This document shows positions 1-8,292 of a DNA stretch of 64,000 nt, in pieces. Made by a program: the position numbers and the translations under genes. Every line of letters starts with the position of its first letter. Position 1 is the stretch's first letter. A model generated the notes under the pieces. The model made no database searches, was not told the origin of the DNA, and saw nothing but the letters and a program-made list of their open reading frames with translations. Source of the stretch: Phytobacter ursingii (GTDB lineage Bacteria > Pseudomonadota > Gammaproteobacteria > Enterobacterales > Enterobacteriaceae); contig CABDWT010000016.1 of the NCBI GenBank assembly GCA_901456055.1, positions 744,001 to 808,000 of the forward strand, in the 5' to 3' direction.

Positions 1-1
1 T

Positions 2-205
2 ATCATTGGTCTGGTTGCGGCGGGGCTCGGCGTGTCGATTTTACCTGCCTCATTTCGACGTGTGCAGCTTAAAGAAATGCGCTGGGTACCGATCCTGGAA
101 ACGGATGCGGTCTCGGAAATGTGGCTCGTATGGGCAAAGCATCATGAACAGGGAACCGCGGCACAGCGTTTCAGACAGCAACTCATTTCTGCTGTGAATG
201 CATAA
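2..205 (+). CDS. ynfL: LysR-family transcriptional regulator, C-terminal fragment (YnfL)
   Basis: The window opens inside this gene. Frame 2 reads as the end of a LysR effector-binding domain (IIGLVAAGLGVSILPASFRR, then LVWAKHHEQG) and stops at 203-205. The V-A-A-G-x-G-V-S-x-L-P segment is typical of the second subdomain of LysR regulators, where the co-inducer pocket closes. The DNA-binding N-terminus lies outside the window. The assignment to YnfL rests on position: in E. coli ynfL lies next to mlc. Its regulatory target is unknown to me. About 67 residues are visible. Confidence 0.75.
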   Translation: MIGLVAAGLGVSILPASFRRVQLKEMRWVPILETDAVSEMWLVWAKHHEQGTAAQRFRQQLISAVNA

Positions 206-301
206 AAAATGGTCAGTATACGCCTGCAAAACGTGCGGTAAATCACAAGCCTACGTAAATATTTGACGGCGACTATTGAAGTGCTTCACCATATCCCAAA
301 G

Positions 302-324
302 TTTATTTCGAGCTCGAAAATAAA
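302..324. promoter_or_regulatory. Mlc/NagC-type operator in front of mlc
   Basis: A 23-bp near-palindrome with AT-rich arms around a TTCGAGCTCGAA core ends 11 bases before the mlc start codon. Mlc and NagC boxes have this form: a TTCG/CGAA core flanked by A/T. Mlc is known to repress its own gene, so autoregulation is likely. Binding is inferred from the sequence only. Confidence 0.6.
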
Positions 325-335
325 GGGAGTAAGAG

Positions 336-1556
336 GTGGTTGCTGATAGTCAGCCTGGGCATATTGATCAAATTAAGCAGACCAATGCAGGGGCTGTCTA
401 CCGCCTTATTGATCAGCTTGGCCCGGTGTCGCGCATCGATCTGTCACGTCTGGCGCAGCTTGCGCCGGCCAGTATTACCAAGATTGTGCGGGAAATGCTT
501 GAAGCGCACCTGGTACAGGAGACTGAAATTCAGGAGCCGGGTAGCCGCGGGCGGCCAGCTGTTGGGCTGGTGGTTGAGACCGAAGCCTGGCATTACCTCT
601 CTTTACGCATCAGCCGTGGGGAGATCTTTCTCTCATTGCGTGATTTAAGCAGCAAACTGGTGGTTGAGGAGCGGCAGGAGCTTCCGCTGACCGACGATAA
701 GCCGCTGCTACAGCGCATCATTGTTCATATCGATCAGTTCTTTATTCGCCATCAGCAAAAGCTGGAGCGTTTAACCGCCATCGCCATCACCTTGCCAGGA
801 ATTATCGACACGGAACATGGCATTGTGCACCGCATGCCGTTTTATGAAGACGTCAAAGATATGCCGCTTGGCGAAATGCTGGAACAACATACCGGCGTGC
901 CGGTCTATGTGCAGCATGACATCAGCGCCTGGACCATGGCTGAGGCGCTGTTTGGCGCATCGCGTGGGGCGCGTGATGTTATCCAGGTGGTTATCGACCA
1001 TAACGTCGGGGCCGGAGTGATCACCGACGGTCGCCTGCTTCACGCGGGTAGCAGTAGCCTGGTGGAGATCGGCCATACGCAGGTCGACCCGTACGGTAAA
1101 CGCTGCTACTGCGGTAATCACGGGTGCCTGGAAACCATTGCCAGCGTGGAGAGCGTGCTGGAGCTGGCACAACTTCGCATGAGTCAGTCGATGAGCTCGA
1201 TGCTGCACCAACAACCGCTGACAGTAGAATCATTATGCGATGCGGCGCAGCAGGGCGATTTACTGGCGAAGGATATTATCAGCGGCGTGGGCGCGAATGT
1301 CGGTCGCATTCTCGCCATCATGGTGAATTTATTCAATCCGCAAAAAATCCTCATTGGTTCGCCGCTCAGTAAGGCGGCGGATATCCTCTTCCCGGCGATT
1401 GCTGACTGCATTCGCCAGCAGGCGCTGCCCGCCTACAGCAAACATATTGCCGTCGAAAGCACACAGTTTACCAATCAGGGCACCATGGCTGGTGCGGCGC
1501 TGGTGAAGGACGCGATGTATAACGGATCCTTGTTGATTCGTTTGTTGCAGGGGTAA
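336..1556 (+). CDS. mlc: Mlc, global repressor of glucose PTS and related sugar genes (ROK family)
   Basis: The 406-residue protein matches E. coli Mlc (DgsA) almost throughout. Mlc represses ptsG, manXYZ, malT and ptsHI, and is titrated to the membrane by dephosphorylated EIICB-Glc when glucose is being transported. An N-terminal winged helix (about residues 18-65) contains PVSRIDLSRLAQLAPASITK. The ROK domain carries the zinc signature C-x-C-G-x-x-G-C-L-E near residues 257-266. The start is GTG at 336, preceded by a GGGAG/AAGAG stretch, as in E. coli. The operator just upstream suggests autorepression. ynfK follows 125 bases downstream as its own unit. Nothing looks damaged. Confidence 0.97.
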   Translation: MVADSQPGHIDQIKQTNAGAVYRLIDQLGPVSRIDLSRLAQLAPASITKIVREMLEAHLVQETEIQEPGSRGRPAVGLVVETEAWHYLSLRISRGEIFLSLRDLSSKLVVEERQELPLTDDKPLLQRIIVHIDQFFIRHQQKLERLTAIAITLPGIIDTEHGIVHRMPFYEDVKDMPLGEMLEQHTGVPVYVQHDISAWTMAEALFGASRGARDVIQVVIDHNVGAGVITDGRLLHAGSSSLVEIGHTQVDPYGKRCYCGNHGCLETIASVESVLELAQLRMSQSMSSMLHQQPLTVESLCDAAQQGDLLAKDIISGVGANVGRILAIMVNLFNPQKILIGSPLSKAADILFPAIADCIRQQALPAYSKHIAVESTQFTNQGTMAGAALVKDAMYNGSLLIRLLQG

Positions 1557-1681
1557 CATTTTTACACTGTTCTACTAAAAATTGCGCTATCTCAAGCTGA
1601 ACACCGCAGCCCTAACGTAGACTTTCGCTACTGAATTATTTTCCTGATTTATATTTTCGTAGCATAACGGTGGAGTTAGCG

Positions 1682-2377
1682 ATGCTTAAGCGTTTCTTTG
1701 TAACGGGTACTGATACGTCTGTCGGGAAGACAGTGGTGTCCCGCGCGCTGCTACAGGCGCTGGCCGCTGGCGGCAGTACCGTCGCGGGTTACAAGCCAGT
1801 CGCTAAAGGGAGTAAAGAGACGCCGGAAGGCCTGCGCAATAAAGATGCGCTGGTGCTGCAAAGCGTCTCTTCAATTGATTTACCGTATTCTGCTGTCAAT
1901 CCCATTGCGTTTAGCGAAGATGAAAGTAGCGTGGCGCACAGTTCTGCGATTAATTACACCCTGTTGTCCAATGGTCTGGCGAGCCTGTGCGATCAGGTTG
2001 ATCACGTGGTAGTGGAAGGGACAGGAGGCTGGCGTAGCCTGATGAACGATCTGCGTCCGCTTTCCGAATGGGTTGTGCAGGAGCAAATGGGCGTGTTGAT
2101 GGTGGTCGGAATACAAGAAGGCTGCATCAACCATGCGCTATTGACCGCACAAGCTATCGCCAGCGATGGTCTGCCGCTGATTGGCTGGGTGGCCAACCGC
2201 ATTAATCCAGGGCTTGCGCATTACGCTGAAATCATCAATGTTCTCAGCCGCAAGCTGCCTGCACCGCTGGTGGGCGAGCTGCCTTATTTACCGCGCGCCG
2301 AACAGCGCGACCTGGCGCATTATATCAATTTGCAGATGGCGAAGGGGATGCTGGCCGCCGAACGCGTGCTGGCGTAA
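1682..2377 (+). CDS. ynfK: YnfK, dethiobiotin synthetase paralogue (BioD2)
   Basis: This P-loop enzyme of the BioD family would close the ureido ring of dethiobiotin from 7,8-diaminopelargonate, CO2 and ATP. The Walker A motif GTDTSVGKT is at residues 8-16. VVVEGTGGW (about 110-118) and the C-terminal ANRINP segment are family features. I chose ATG 1682 (MLKRFF...), giving 231 residues as in E. coli. The in-frame GTG at 1670 overlaps the ribosome binding site GGTGGAG and is rejected. ynfK is not part of the bio operon, and its physiological need beside bioD is unclear. In E. coli clcB lies between ynfK and dmsD; here the osmU genes occupy that place. Confidence 0.93.
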   Translation: MLKRFFVTGTDTSVGKTVVSRALLQALAAGGSTVAGYKPVAKGSKETPEGLRNKDALVLQSVSSIDLPYSAVNPIAFSEDESSVAHSSAINYTLLSNGLASLCDQVDHVVVEGTGGWRSLMNDLRPLSEWVVQEQMGVLMVVGIQEGCINHALLTAQAIASDGLPLIGWVANRINPGLAHYAEIINVLSRKLPAPLVGELPYLPRAEQRDLAHYINLQMAKGMLAAERVLA

Positions 2378-2390
2378 ACCGGCAGCCAGA

Positions 2391-2425
2391 CCCGGATGGC
2401 GGCGCAAGCGCCTGTCCGGGCTACA
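2391..2425. repeat. REP (repetitive extragenic palindrome) element
   Basis: The sequence CCGGATGGCGGCGCAAGCGC followed by CTGTCCGGGCTAC is a REP unit as found between enterobacterial genes. It forms a GC-rich stem between the convergent ends of ynfK and osmV. REPs bind gyrase or IHF in some forms and protect 3' ends of transcripts. Confidence 0.8.
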
Positions 2426-2476
2426 CGTTCGGTGCGGCATATACTTAAGCCCGGTTAAGTGTCGCGCCAGCCGGGA

Positions 2477-3625
2477 TCAGGCATCGCTGTGAATATTCAG
2501 CACCCGACGTGTTTTGCCGGAGCTTAAATAATCCGCGATATAATCCTGTGAAATCTCCCCGTTATAGCGCCCGGCTTCATCAACAATCGGCATCCAACTG
2601 GTGTTACTCTCATACAACTTTGACAGAACCACGCGCAGATTATCCTCAGCTTTGCCGGTGATACGGAATGGATGCAACAGCCCGGCGCAATCGCCCTGCG
2701 CGCCGCGCGCTTCCCGACGTTTCACAAAGCCCAGCGGTTTACCGTCGCCATCGACCACGGTAATCGCGCGAATATCGTTATCATCCATCATTGCGAACGC
2801 CTCCTGCGCGGCCGTTGACTCACGTACCGTCAGCGTAGGCTGTTGATCGGTGACGTCGCCTGCAGAAACCAATAGCAGGCGTTTCAATGTGCGGTCCTGA
2901 CCGACGAAAGAACCGACAAACTCGTTAGCCGGTTTCGCCAGCAGCTCATCCGGGCTGGCGCATTGCACAATACGTCCCTGGCGGAATACCGCAATCCGGT
3001 CGCCCAGCTTTAACGCCTCATCAATGTCGTGACTGACCAGCATGACCGTCTTTTTCAGCGTGCGCTGCATCTCCAGAAACTGATTCTGGATCACTTCGCG
3101 GTTAATGGGGTCGACCGCGCCGAAGGGTTCATCCATCAGCAGGACCGGCGGATCAGCCGCCAGTGCGCGAATCACCCCGATACGCTGCTGCTGGCCGCCG
3201 GACATTTCACGCGGGTAGCGGTGAAGGAATTTTTTCGCATCGAGCGCCACCATCTCCATGAGCTCTTCGGCGCGGCTTTTACAGCGGGCTTTATCCCAGC
3301 CCAGCATGCGCGGCACCACGGTAATATTCTCTTCAATGGTCATGTTGGGAAACAAACCGATCTGCTGGATAACATAGCCAAGATTGCGCCGCAGGCTGAC
3401 GATGTCCATTTCGCTGGTATCGTTGTCATTGACCAGGATTTTACCGCTGCTGGGCATAATCAGGCGGTTAATCATCTTAAGCGTGGTCGTTTTGCCGCAG
3501 CCGGACGGGCCCAACAGTACGCACATTTCACCCTGCGGCACGTGCAGGTTGATGTTGTCGACAGCCTTAACGGTCTGGCCATTTTTCTGTGTAAATTGTT
3601 TGGTCAAATTTTCCAGTTTTATCAT
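2477..3625 (-). CDS. osmV: OsmV, ATPase of the OsmU osmoprotectant ABC transporter
   Basis: ATP-binding subunit (382 residues) of a glycine betaine/choline-O-sulfate-type importer. Walker A GPSGCGKTT is at about residues 39-47, the signature SGGQQQR near 143 and Walker B LLMDEPFGAVD near 162. The C-terminal third (about 250-370) has the two CBS repeats of ProV/OpuCA-type subunits, which sense ionic strength in relatives. It is the last gene of a leftward operon osmY-osmX-osmW-osmV, and its start overlaps the end of osmW by one base. The Salmonella homologue is induced by high osmolarity. The coding sequence is intact. Confidence 0.92.
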   Translation of the reverse strand: MIKLENLTKQFTQKNGQTVKAVDNINLHVPQGEMCVLLGPSGCGKTTTLKMINRLIMPSSGKILVNDNDTSEMDIVSLRRNLGYVIQQIGLFPNMTIEENITVVPRMLGWDKARCKSRAEELMEMVALDAKKFLHRYPREMSGGQQQRIGVIRALAADPPVLLMDEPFGAVDPINREVIQNQFLEMQRTLKKTVMLVSHDIDEALKLGDRIAVFRQGRIVQCASPDELLAKPANEFVGSFVGQDRTLKRLLLVSAGDVTDQQPTLTVRESTAAQEAFAMMDDNDIRAITVVDGDGKPLGFVKRREARGAQGDCAGLLHPFRITGKAEDNLRVVLSKLYESNTSWMPIVDEAGRYNGEISQDYIADYLSSGKTRRVLNIHSDA

Positions 3626-4272
3626 TATCGAATCCCCTTCGGTGTCAGTACCACCTGCAAGCGATGCAGTAACCAGTCAAGCACGATGGCCAGTAAACAG
3701 ATCATCAGCGCGCCCGCAATCAGCATGCGGATATCGCTGCCGCCGATACCATTGAGTAACTGCAGCCCAAGACCGCCAGCGCCGATAACCGCCGCAATGG
3801 CCATAACGCCAATATTCATCACTACGGCAGTACGAATGCCGCCGAAAATCACCGGCAGCGCCATGGGTATTTCTACCCAGCGCAGACGTTGCCAGAAGGT
3901 CATGCCAATACCGCGCCCGGCTTCGCGCAGGCCTGGAGGCAGGCTGTCCAGTGCCGTATGGGTGTTCCGGACTATAGGCAGTAAAGAATAAAGGAACACG
4001 GCGGTGATAGCGGGCAGGGCGCCGATCCCCTGACCGACCAGCGAGAACAGAGGGATCATCAAACCGAACAAGGCAATCGACGGGATGGTCAGGACAATGG
4101 TTGCCAGCCCCAGCACCGGCGTTGCCAGCCATTTATGCCTTACGATAAGGATCCCCAGCGGCACGCCCGTCACAATGGCCAGACCGACAGCAAGCAGTAC
4201 CAGCCAGAGGTGCTGAACGGTGAGCATTGCCAGATAGCTCCAGTTATCAATCATGTAATGAATCGTATCCAC
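3625..4272 (-). CDS. osmW: OsmW, permease of the OsmU osmoprotectant transporter
   Basis: Inner-membrane permease of 215 residues with five or six hydrophobic segments. The cytoplasmic coupling motif (EAGRGIGMTFWQRLRWVEIP, about 118-137) is the EAA loop that contacts the ATPase. It is one of two permeases in the operon; osmY encodes the partner, and the importer probably uses them as a heterodimer. It starts 9 bases after the osmX stop and overlaps osmV by one base, which suggests translational coupling. The family is OpuCB/YehW-like. Substrates in the Salmonella system are glycine betaine and choline-O-sulfate. Confidence 0.9.
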   Translation of the reverse strand: MDTIHYMIDNWSYLAMLTVQHLWLVLLAVGLAIVTGVPLGILIVRHKWLATPVLGLATIVLTIPSIALFGLMIPLFSLVGQGIGALPAITAVFLYSLLPIVRNTHTALDSLPPGLREAGRGIGMTFWQRLRWVEIPMALPVIFGGIRTAVVMNIGVMAIAAVIGAGGLGLQLLNGIGGSDIRMLIAGALMICLLAIVLDWLLHRLQVVLTPKGIR

Positions 4273-4281
4273 AGGCGCTCC

Positions 4282-5184
4282 TTACAGCAGACCTTTCTCA
4301 CGCAGGAAGTCGTGCGCCACCTGCTGTGGCGTCTGATGGTCAATATCGACTTTTGCGTTGAGCGTCATGATGACGTCGTTATTGAGCAGACCGGAGAGCG
4401 TATTAAGCGCCTCTTCCAGTCCCGGATTGGCCGCCAGCGTATCTTTCCGCACGACCGGCGTTACGGCATAGCTGGGGAAGAAACCTTTGTCGTCTTCCAG
4501 CACTTTCAAATCGAAGCCTTTTACCCGGCCATCTGTCGTGTAGACCAGACCGGCATCGACGAAACCATCACGGACGGCGTTATAAACCAGCCCGGGATCC
4601 ATCTGACGGATTTGCGGCCTGTCCAGCGCCAGGTTATAGGCCTGCTGGAAGGGTTGCATGCCATCGCTACGTCCGGAGAATTCAAGATCCAGCCCCAGCA
4701 TCCAGTTGTGTTTGGGATCGGTCTTCCGAATCTGCTCAATCTTCGCCACCATGTCCGACATGGTATTAATGTGCTCGGCTTCCGCGCGTTTGCGCTGCAT
4801 GGCAAAGGCGTAGGTATTGTTCATGTCGGCAGGTTTTAGCCACACCAGACCGTGTTTCGCATCCAGACGTTTTACCGTTTCGTAAGACTGCTCTGGCGTC
4901 ATCCGCTCTTTTATATGATTGAAGATAATCAGCGAGGTGCCGGTATATTCCCACGTCATATCAACCTGTTTGTTGATCATCGCGTTGCGGGAAATCACCG
5001 TGGCAATATTGGTTTGCGGCTGCACCTGGAACCCTTTCTTTTGCAGATACTGCACCGTCAGGGCGGAGAGAATGTGCTGCTCCGTAAAGCTTTTGGTCGC
5101 CAGAATCAATGGGGCGGCGTGCACGCTGGCGGTAAAAAGCAGCGTGGCACTCAATAGCCCCAACAGGCGTAAAGTCAGTCTCAT
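4282..5184 (-). CDS. osmX: OsmX, periplasmic osmoprotectant-binding protein
   Basis: Substrate-binding subunit (300 residues) of the OsmU importer. The start at 5184 is preceded by AAGGAAT and opens a clear signal peptide ([19 protein letters not shown], cleavage expected after SVHA). A longer open frame to 5472 only overlaps the end of osmY in another frame, so it is not used. The mature protein begins [20 protein letters not shown], the OpuAC/QAT-family opening in which the KxFTEQ segment lines the quaternary-amine pocket. It lies 20 bases downstream of osmY. Expression is expected under salt stress. Confidence 0.92.
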   Translation of the reverse strand: MRLTLRLLGLLSATLLFTASVHAAPLILATKSFTEQHILSALTVQYLQKKGFQVQPQTNIATVISRNAMINKQVDMTWEYTGTSLIIFNHIKERMTPEQSYETVKRLDAKHGLVWLKPADMNNTYAFAMQRKRAEAEHINTMSDMVAKIEQIRKTDPKHNWMLGLDLEFSGRSDGMQPFQQAYNLALDRPQIRQMDPGLVYNAVRDGFVDAGLVYTTDGRVKGFDLKVLEDDKGFFPSYAVTPVVRKDTLAANPGLEEALNTLSGLLNNDVIMTLNAKVDIDHQTPQQVAHDFLREKGLL

Positions 5185-5204
5185 AGGGATTCCTTTTCTT
5201 ATTA

Positions 5205-5915
5205 TCAGGCCGAGTGAGGACTCAGAAAACGCCCGAGCGCCGCCAGCAGCGTGTCCAGAATCAGGGCAAACAGAGCGGTAGCCGCCGCACCCAGGATCAA
5301 GGTCGGGAAATCGTTCAGATAAATGCCCGGGAAAATCAACTCGCCATAACTGCTGGCACCGATTAAAAAGGCCAGCGGCGCGGTGCCCACATTGATTGCC
5401 GTGGCGATACGCACTCCGGAGAGGATAACCGGCAGCGCATTGGGCAACTCCACTTGATAGAGCCGTTGCCATTTGGTCATGCCGATACCGTTCGCGGCTT
5501 CCAGCAAGGCTGCCGGAACCGAGCAGAGCCCTGCATAGGTATTTCGCACAATGGGCAGCAGCGAGGCCAGGAAAAGGGCGAAGATGGCGGGTTTATCACC
5601 AATCCCGACGATAACCATCGCCAGGGCAAGCACGGCCAGTGGCGGCAACGTGTTACCGACGTTAAAAATCTGCATCACGTATTCGGCGACACCGCGCGCA
5701 GCCGGGCGGCTAAGCGCAATTCCGCTGGGAATACCGATCAGCAGCGCGAAGAACATGGAGCTGAACACCAGAATAAGGTGCTGTTGCCCGAGATAGACCA
5801 AATCCACCTGGCGGGCTCGGATGGTATCCAGACCAATACCCCAGACCAGGAGCGCCAGTACGACGACGATCGCCGCAGTAAACAGCAAGGCGCGTGAGAG
5901 CGCGGAAGTGTGCAT
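5205..5915 (-). CDS. osmY: OsmY (STM1494-type), first permease of the OsmU transporter
   Basis: The first gene of the operon encodes a 236-residue BPD-type permease with an EAA loop ([20 protein letters not shown]). I chose ATG 5915 because GGGAG lies ten bases ahead; an upstream ATG at 5939 would place that site inside the coding region. The name follows the Salmonella osmVWXY nomenclature and must not be confused with the periplasmic stress protein also called OsmY. It pairs with OsmW. The 255 bases upstream carry the operon promoter, where I see no convincing named operator. Confidence 0.88.
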   Translation of the reverse strand: MHTSALSRALLFTAAIVVVLALLVWGIGLDTIRARQVDLVYLGQQHLILVFSSMFFALLIGIPSGIALSRPAARGVAEYVMQIFNVGNTLPPLAVLALAMVIVGIGDKPAIFALFLASLLPIVRNTYAGLCSVPAALLEAANGIGMTKWQRLYQVELPNALPVILSGVRIATAINVGTAPLAFLIGASSYGELIFPGIYLNDFPTLILGAAATALFALILDTLLAALGRFLSPHSA

Positions 5916-6125
5916 TGCAGTGTGTCTCCCTGTGTGCATGCGTTATGGCAACGGAGGGTTGCGTGTTGTTATGCCATGTTCGGCAGGGTAGTTGAGCTAT
6001 AGCAATGACCTGGGAAGGATTCCAGTTTCAGGAGAATCTTTTAACATGCGGATTTTGCAAATGATTTACGCTATCGCTGGTGGAATAACGGTTAAGAGGA
6101 GCGCTAAAGAATTGTCTTAAAATCA

Positions 6126-6158
6126 CGCCCTTAAAGTGACGTTGTCACTTTAAGGGCG
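6126..6158 (-). terminator. Hairpin terminator of the ynfE-dmsD operon
   Basis: A perfect 15-bp inverted repeat (CGCCCTTAAAGTGAC, loop GTT) lies just after the dmsD stop. On the minus strand it is followed by TGATTTTAAG, a weak T tract. It separates the reductase operon from the osmU promoter. Confidence 0.8.
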
Positions 6159-6170
6159 CAGAGTCGCAGA

Positions 6171-6785
6171 TTATCGGGATAACGCTTTTTGGGCAACCGG
6201 CATTAATAAACGGCTTTGCCAGTCGCTCAGGGTTAATTGCGCAAGCCTGCCGGTAGCCTGCCAGAACGGGTGACGGGCTTGCGCTACAAAAACCTCAAGA
6301 AAGCGCCCGGCCCAGGGGAGAAGATGCCAGGCAAGTAGCTCATCGCAGGTGGTGTAGCGCTGATTTTCAACAAGCCAGGCTGCCAGCATCAGCAGGGTGC
6401 CAAAATGATCTTCCGGCTCATTCTGGCTGGCCTCCCAGGCTATCTGGTTGTCACGCATCCACTGGCGAAGTTCCAGTGTGGATTCGCCAAAAAGGACGCT
6501 CTCTTTATCCAGCCAGACGGATCCCCAGGGCGGCGCAGGCAGCGCCCACGGGCCAATAAACAATCGCTGCCAGGCCTCGGAAATCGTCTCCTCGCTTTCA
6601 GCGCAGAATAAGGGCACGAGCGGTACCAGTGCCTCCGGTGCCAGCGGCCATTGTGTTTGCCATTCCCCTTCGCAAAATGCGGCGATCAGCGCTTGAGCCT
6701 GCTCGCTTTCCGGCGGGTAGTAAAACATCGCACCCAGTATTCGTGCCGAAAAGGCGAAATCGTCTGTATGTAAAGTGTCAGTCAT
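6171..6785 (-). CDS. dmsD: DmsD, Tat proofreading chaperone for DMSO/YnfE-type reductases
   Basis: Cytoplasmic chaperone of the TorD/DmsD family (204 residues, the family length). It binds the twin-arginine leader of DmsA and YnfE/F and holds the apoenzyme until the molybdenum cofactor is in. The conserved segments are the W-x-x-L-F-x-G-P stretch (AWQRLFIGPWALPAPPWGSVWLD in part) and EPEDHFGTLL near residue 120, the surface associated with leader binding. It is the last gene of the operon, 20 bases after ynfH. E. coli differs by having clcB directly downstream. Confidence 0.94.
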   Translation of the reverse strand: MTDTLHTDDFAFSARILGAMFYYPPESEQAQALIAAFCEGEWQTQWPLAPEALVPLVPLFCAESEETISEAWQRLFIGPWALPAPPWGSVWLDKESVLFGESTLELRQWMRDNQIAWEASQNEPEDHFGTLLMLAAWLVENQRYTTCDELLAWHLLPWAGRFLEVFVAQARHPFWQATGRLAQLTLSDWQSRLLMPVAQKALSR

Positions 6786-6805
6786 TAGGTTCCCTGCATC
6801 TCAGC

Positions 6806-7663
6806 TTAACCAGCAACTGCCATGCCGACAGTCATGTGTAACCCGTAGAACAGACCACGGCCAATCAGCTCACCTACGACCACCAGTACGATACCGGCCA
6901 CCAGGCTTACCGCTCGCGGTTGTTTTCGCATGACCAGCGGGCAGATCCAGCAGCCGAGGCCAGCAGCCAGCAGGACCATCCGCCAGACCTGCATTTCGCC
7001 CCAGGCGGGCACCAGCATGCTGGCCTGCTGTACTGAACTGTGGATCCCTGCAAGGCTCATGCCTTGCAGGATAACCAGACCGAGGCTTGCCAGCAACGCC
7101 ACTGTGCTCAGCGAGGCGAAGGTCGCGCCGTTGAAAGTAATGTGCGCCAGACGCAGCAGCAGCGCCGCCAGTAACGGGCCGCCGAGTAGCATAGTGAGGA
7201 AGAATCCGGCAGTGGTATAACCGTTATGCCAGGTCGGAACGGTATCAATCTGGTAGACGCGGGTCATGGCCCAGACAAATACTACGCCCAGCACCATGCT
7301 GACAATCAGCCAGATTTTGCCGAGCGTAGCGGGCATTTTCCCGAGCACGGTGACCAGCCACCAGAAGCCGCCGACAGCAAAAAACAACGACCCCGCGGCG
7401 ATTTCATTACTCAGCGCAGAGGCGCCCACGCGGTTGAGTGAGTTAAGCGCGCGCATCGGTGAACCCAGGTGCATCATGGAGGCGATAAAACCGATCCCCA
7501 TGAGTACCCACAGAAAGAACATGCTCAGCGTGATACGACGCTGACCGGGCGCATCGTCTTTCGCCGCCATCCAGCCCATACCGGTGACGATTAGACCACC
7601 CGCCACGCATTGCCCCAGCACCGTAAACAGCACCAGTGGCCATTCATGCCATCCGTTTCCCAT
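6806..7663 (-). CDS. ynfH: YnfH, membrane anchor of the YnfEFGH reductase
   Basis: DmsC-family quinol-oxidising membrane anchor (285 residues) with about eight transmembrane helices, starting MGNGWHEWPLVLFTVLGQCV. It takes electrons from menaquinol in the inner membrane and hands them to the iron-sulfur subunit YnfG. It starts one base after the ynfG stop, which fits translational coupling. Its size and the conserved HLGSPMRALNSLNRVGAS region match DmsC and YnfH. No damage is visible. Confidence 0.93.
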   Translation of the reverse strand: MGNGWHEWPLVLFTVLGQCVAGGLIVTGMGWMAAKDDAPGQRRITLSMFFLWVLMGIGFIASMMHLGSPMRALNSLNRVGASALSNEIAAGSLFFAVGGFWWLVTVLGKMPATLGKIWLIVSMVLGVVFVWAMTRVYQIDTVPTWHNGYTTAGFFLTMLLGGPLLAALLLRLAHITFNGATFASLSTVALLASLGLVILQGMSLAGIHSSVQQASMLVPAWGEMQVWRMVLLAAGLGCWICPLVMRKQPRAVSLVAGIVLVVVGELIGRGLFYGLHMTVGMAVAG

Positions 7664-7664
7664 C

Positions 7665-8282
7665 TCACACCTCCAGCGGATTTGCCAGATAGCCGGTGGT
7701 ATCCCCTGTCGGGCGGCTGTTGGCGTTAGGTTTAATCACAATGCATGGCTTCGTGAAGTGCGACGCCGGGAGCGGGGCGACAGCCGCCAGCTCACCGTGT
7801 TTTTTGCGCAGCTCTTCAATCGGGCCGAAATCCAGCGCACGCAGTGGGCAGGATTCCACGCAAATGGGTTTATGCCCCTCGGCGACGCGACTGTAGCAGC
7901 CGTCGCACTTGGTCATGTGCCCTTTTTCGGCGTTGAACTGCGGCGCGCCGTACGGGCAGGCCATATGGCAGTAACGGCAACCGATGCAGATATCTTCGTC
8001 CACCACCACAAAGCCATCTTCGCGCTTGTGCATCGCCCCGCTGGGGCAGACTTTGGTACAGGCCGGATCCTCACAGTGGTTACAGGCGATGGAGAGGTAA
8101 TAGGCGAAAACGTTCTGGTGCCAGACGCCGTTATCCTCCTGCCAGTCTCCGCCCGCGTATTCATAAATGCGGCGAAAGCTGACATCCGGGGTTAAGTTCT
8201 TGTAATCCTTACACGCCAGCTCACAGGTTTTGCAGCCGGTGCAGCGTGCGGAGTCGATATAAAATCCATATTGTGTGTTCAT
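7665..8282 (-). CDS. ynfG: YnfG, four-cluster iron-sulfur subunit
   Basis: Electron-transfer subunit of 205 residues, like DmsB. Four ferredoxin-type cysteine groups are visible in order: CTGCKTCELAC (about 15-25), CNHCEDPACTKVCP (about 68-81), CIGCRYCHMACP (about 100-111) and the split pair CDGC...CVESCP (about 127-152). It has no signal peptide and is expected to be carried out with the Tat-targeted catalytic subunit. It relays electrons from YnfH to YnfE. Ten bases separate it from ynfE, with a ribosome site AGGAGT. Confidence 0.95.
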   Translation of the reverse strand: MNTQYGFYIDSARCTGCKTCELACKDYKNLTPDVSFRRIYEYAGGDWQEDNGVWHQNVFAYYLSIACNHCEDPACTKVCPSGAMHKREDGFVVVDEDICIGCRYCHMACPYGAPQFNAEKGHMTKCDGCYSRVAEGHKPICVESCPLRALDFGPIEELRKKHGELAAVAPLPASHFTKPCIVIKPNANSRPTGDTTGYLANPLEV

Positions 8283-8292
8283 CGGCTACTCC

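Noticed and set aside
3029-3991. 320-residue plus-strand open frame across osmV and osmW
   Set aside because: It is antisense to two well-supported transporter genes, has low-complexity composition, and begins with no ribosome site.
5185-5472. N-terminal extension of osmX
   Set aside because: It overlaps the end of osmY in another frame. The internal ATG gives a signal peptide and the family length of 300 residues.
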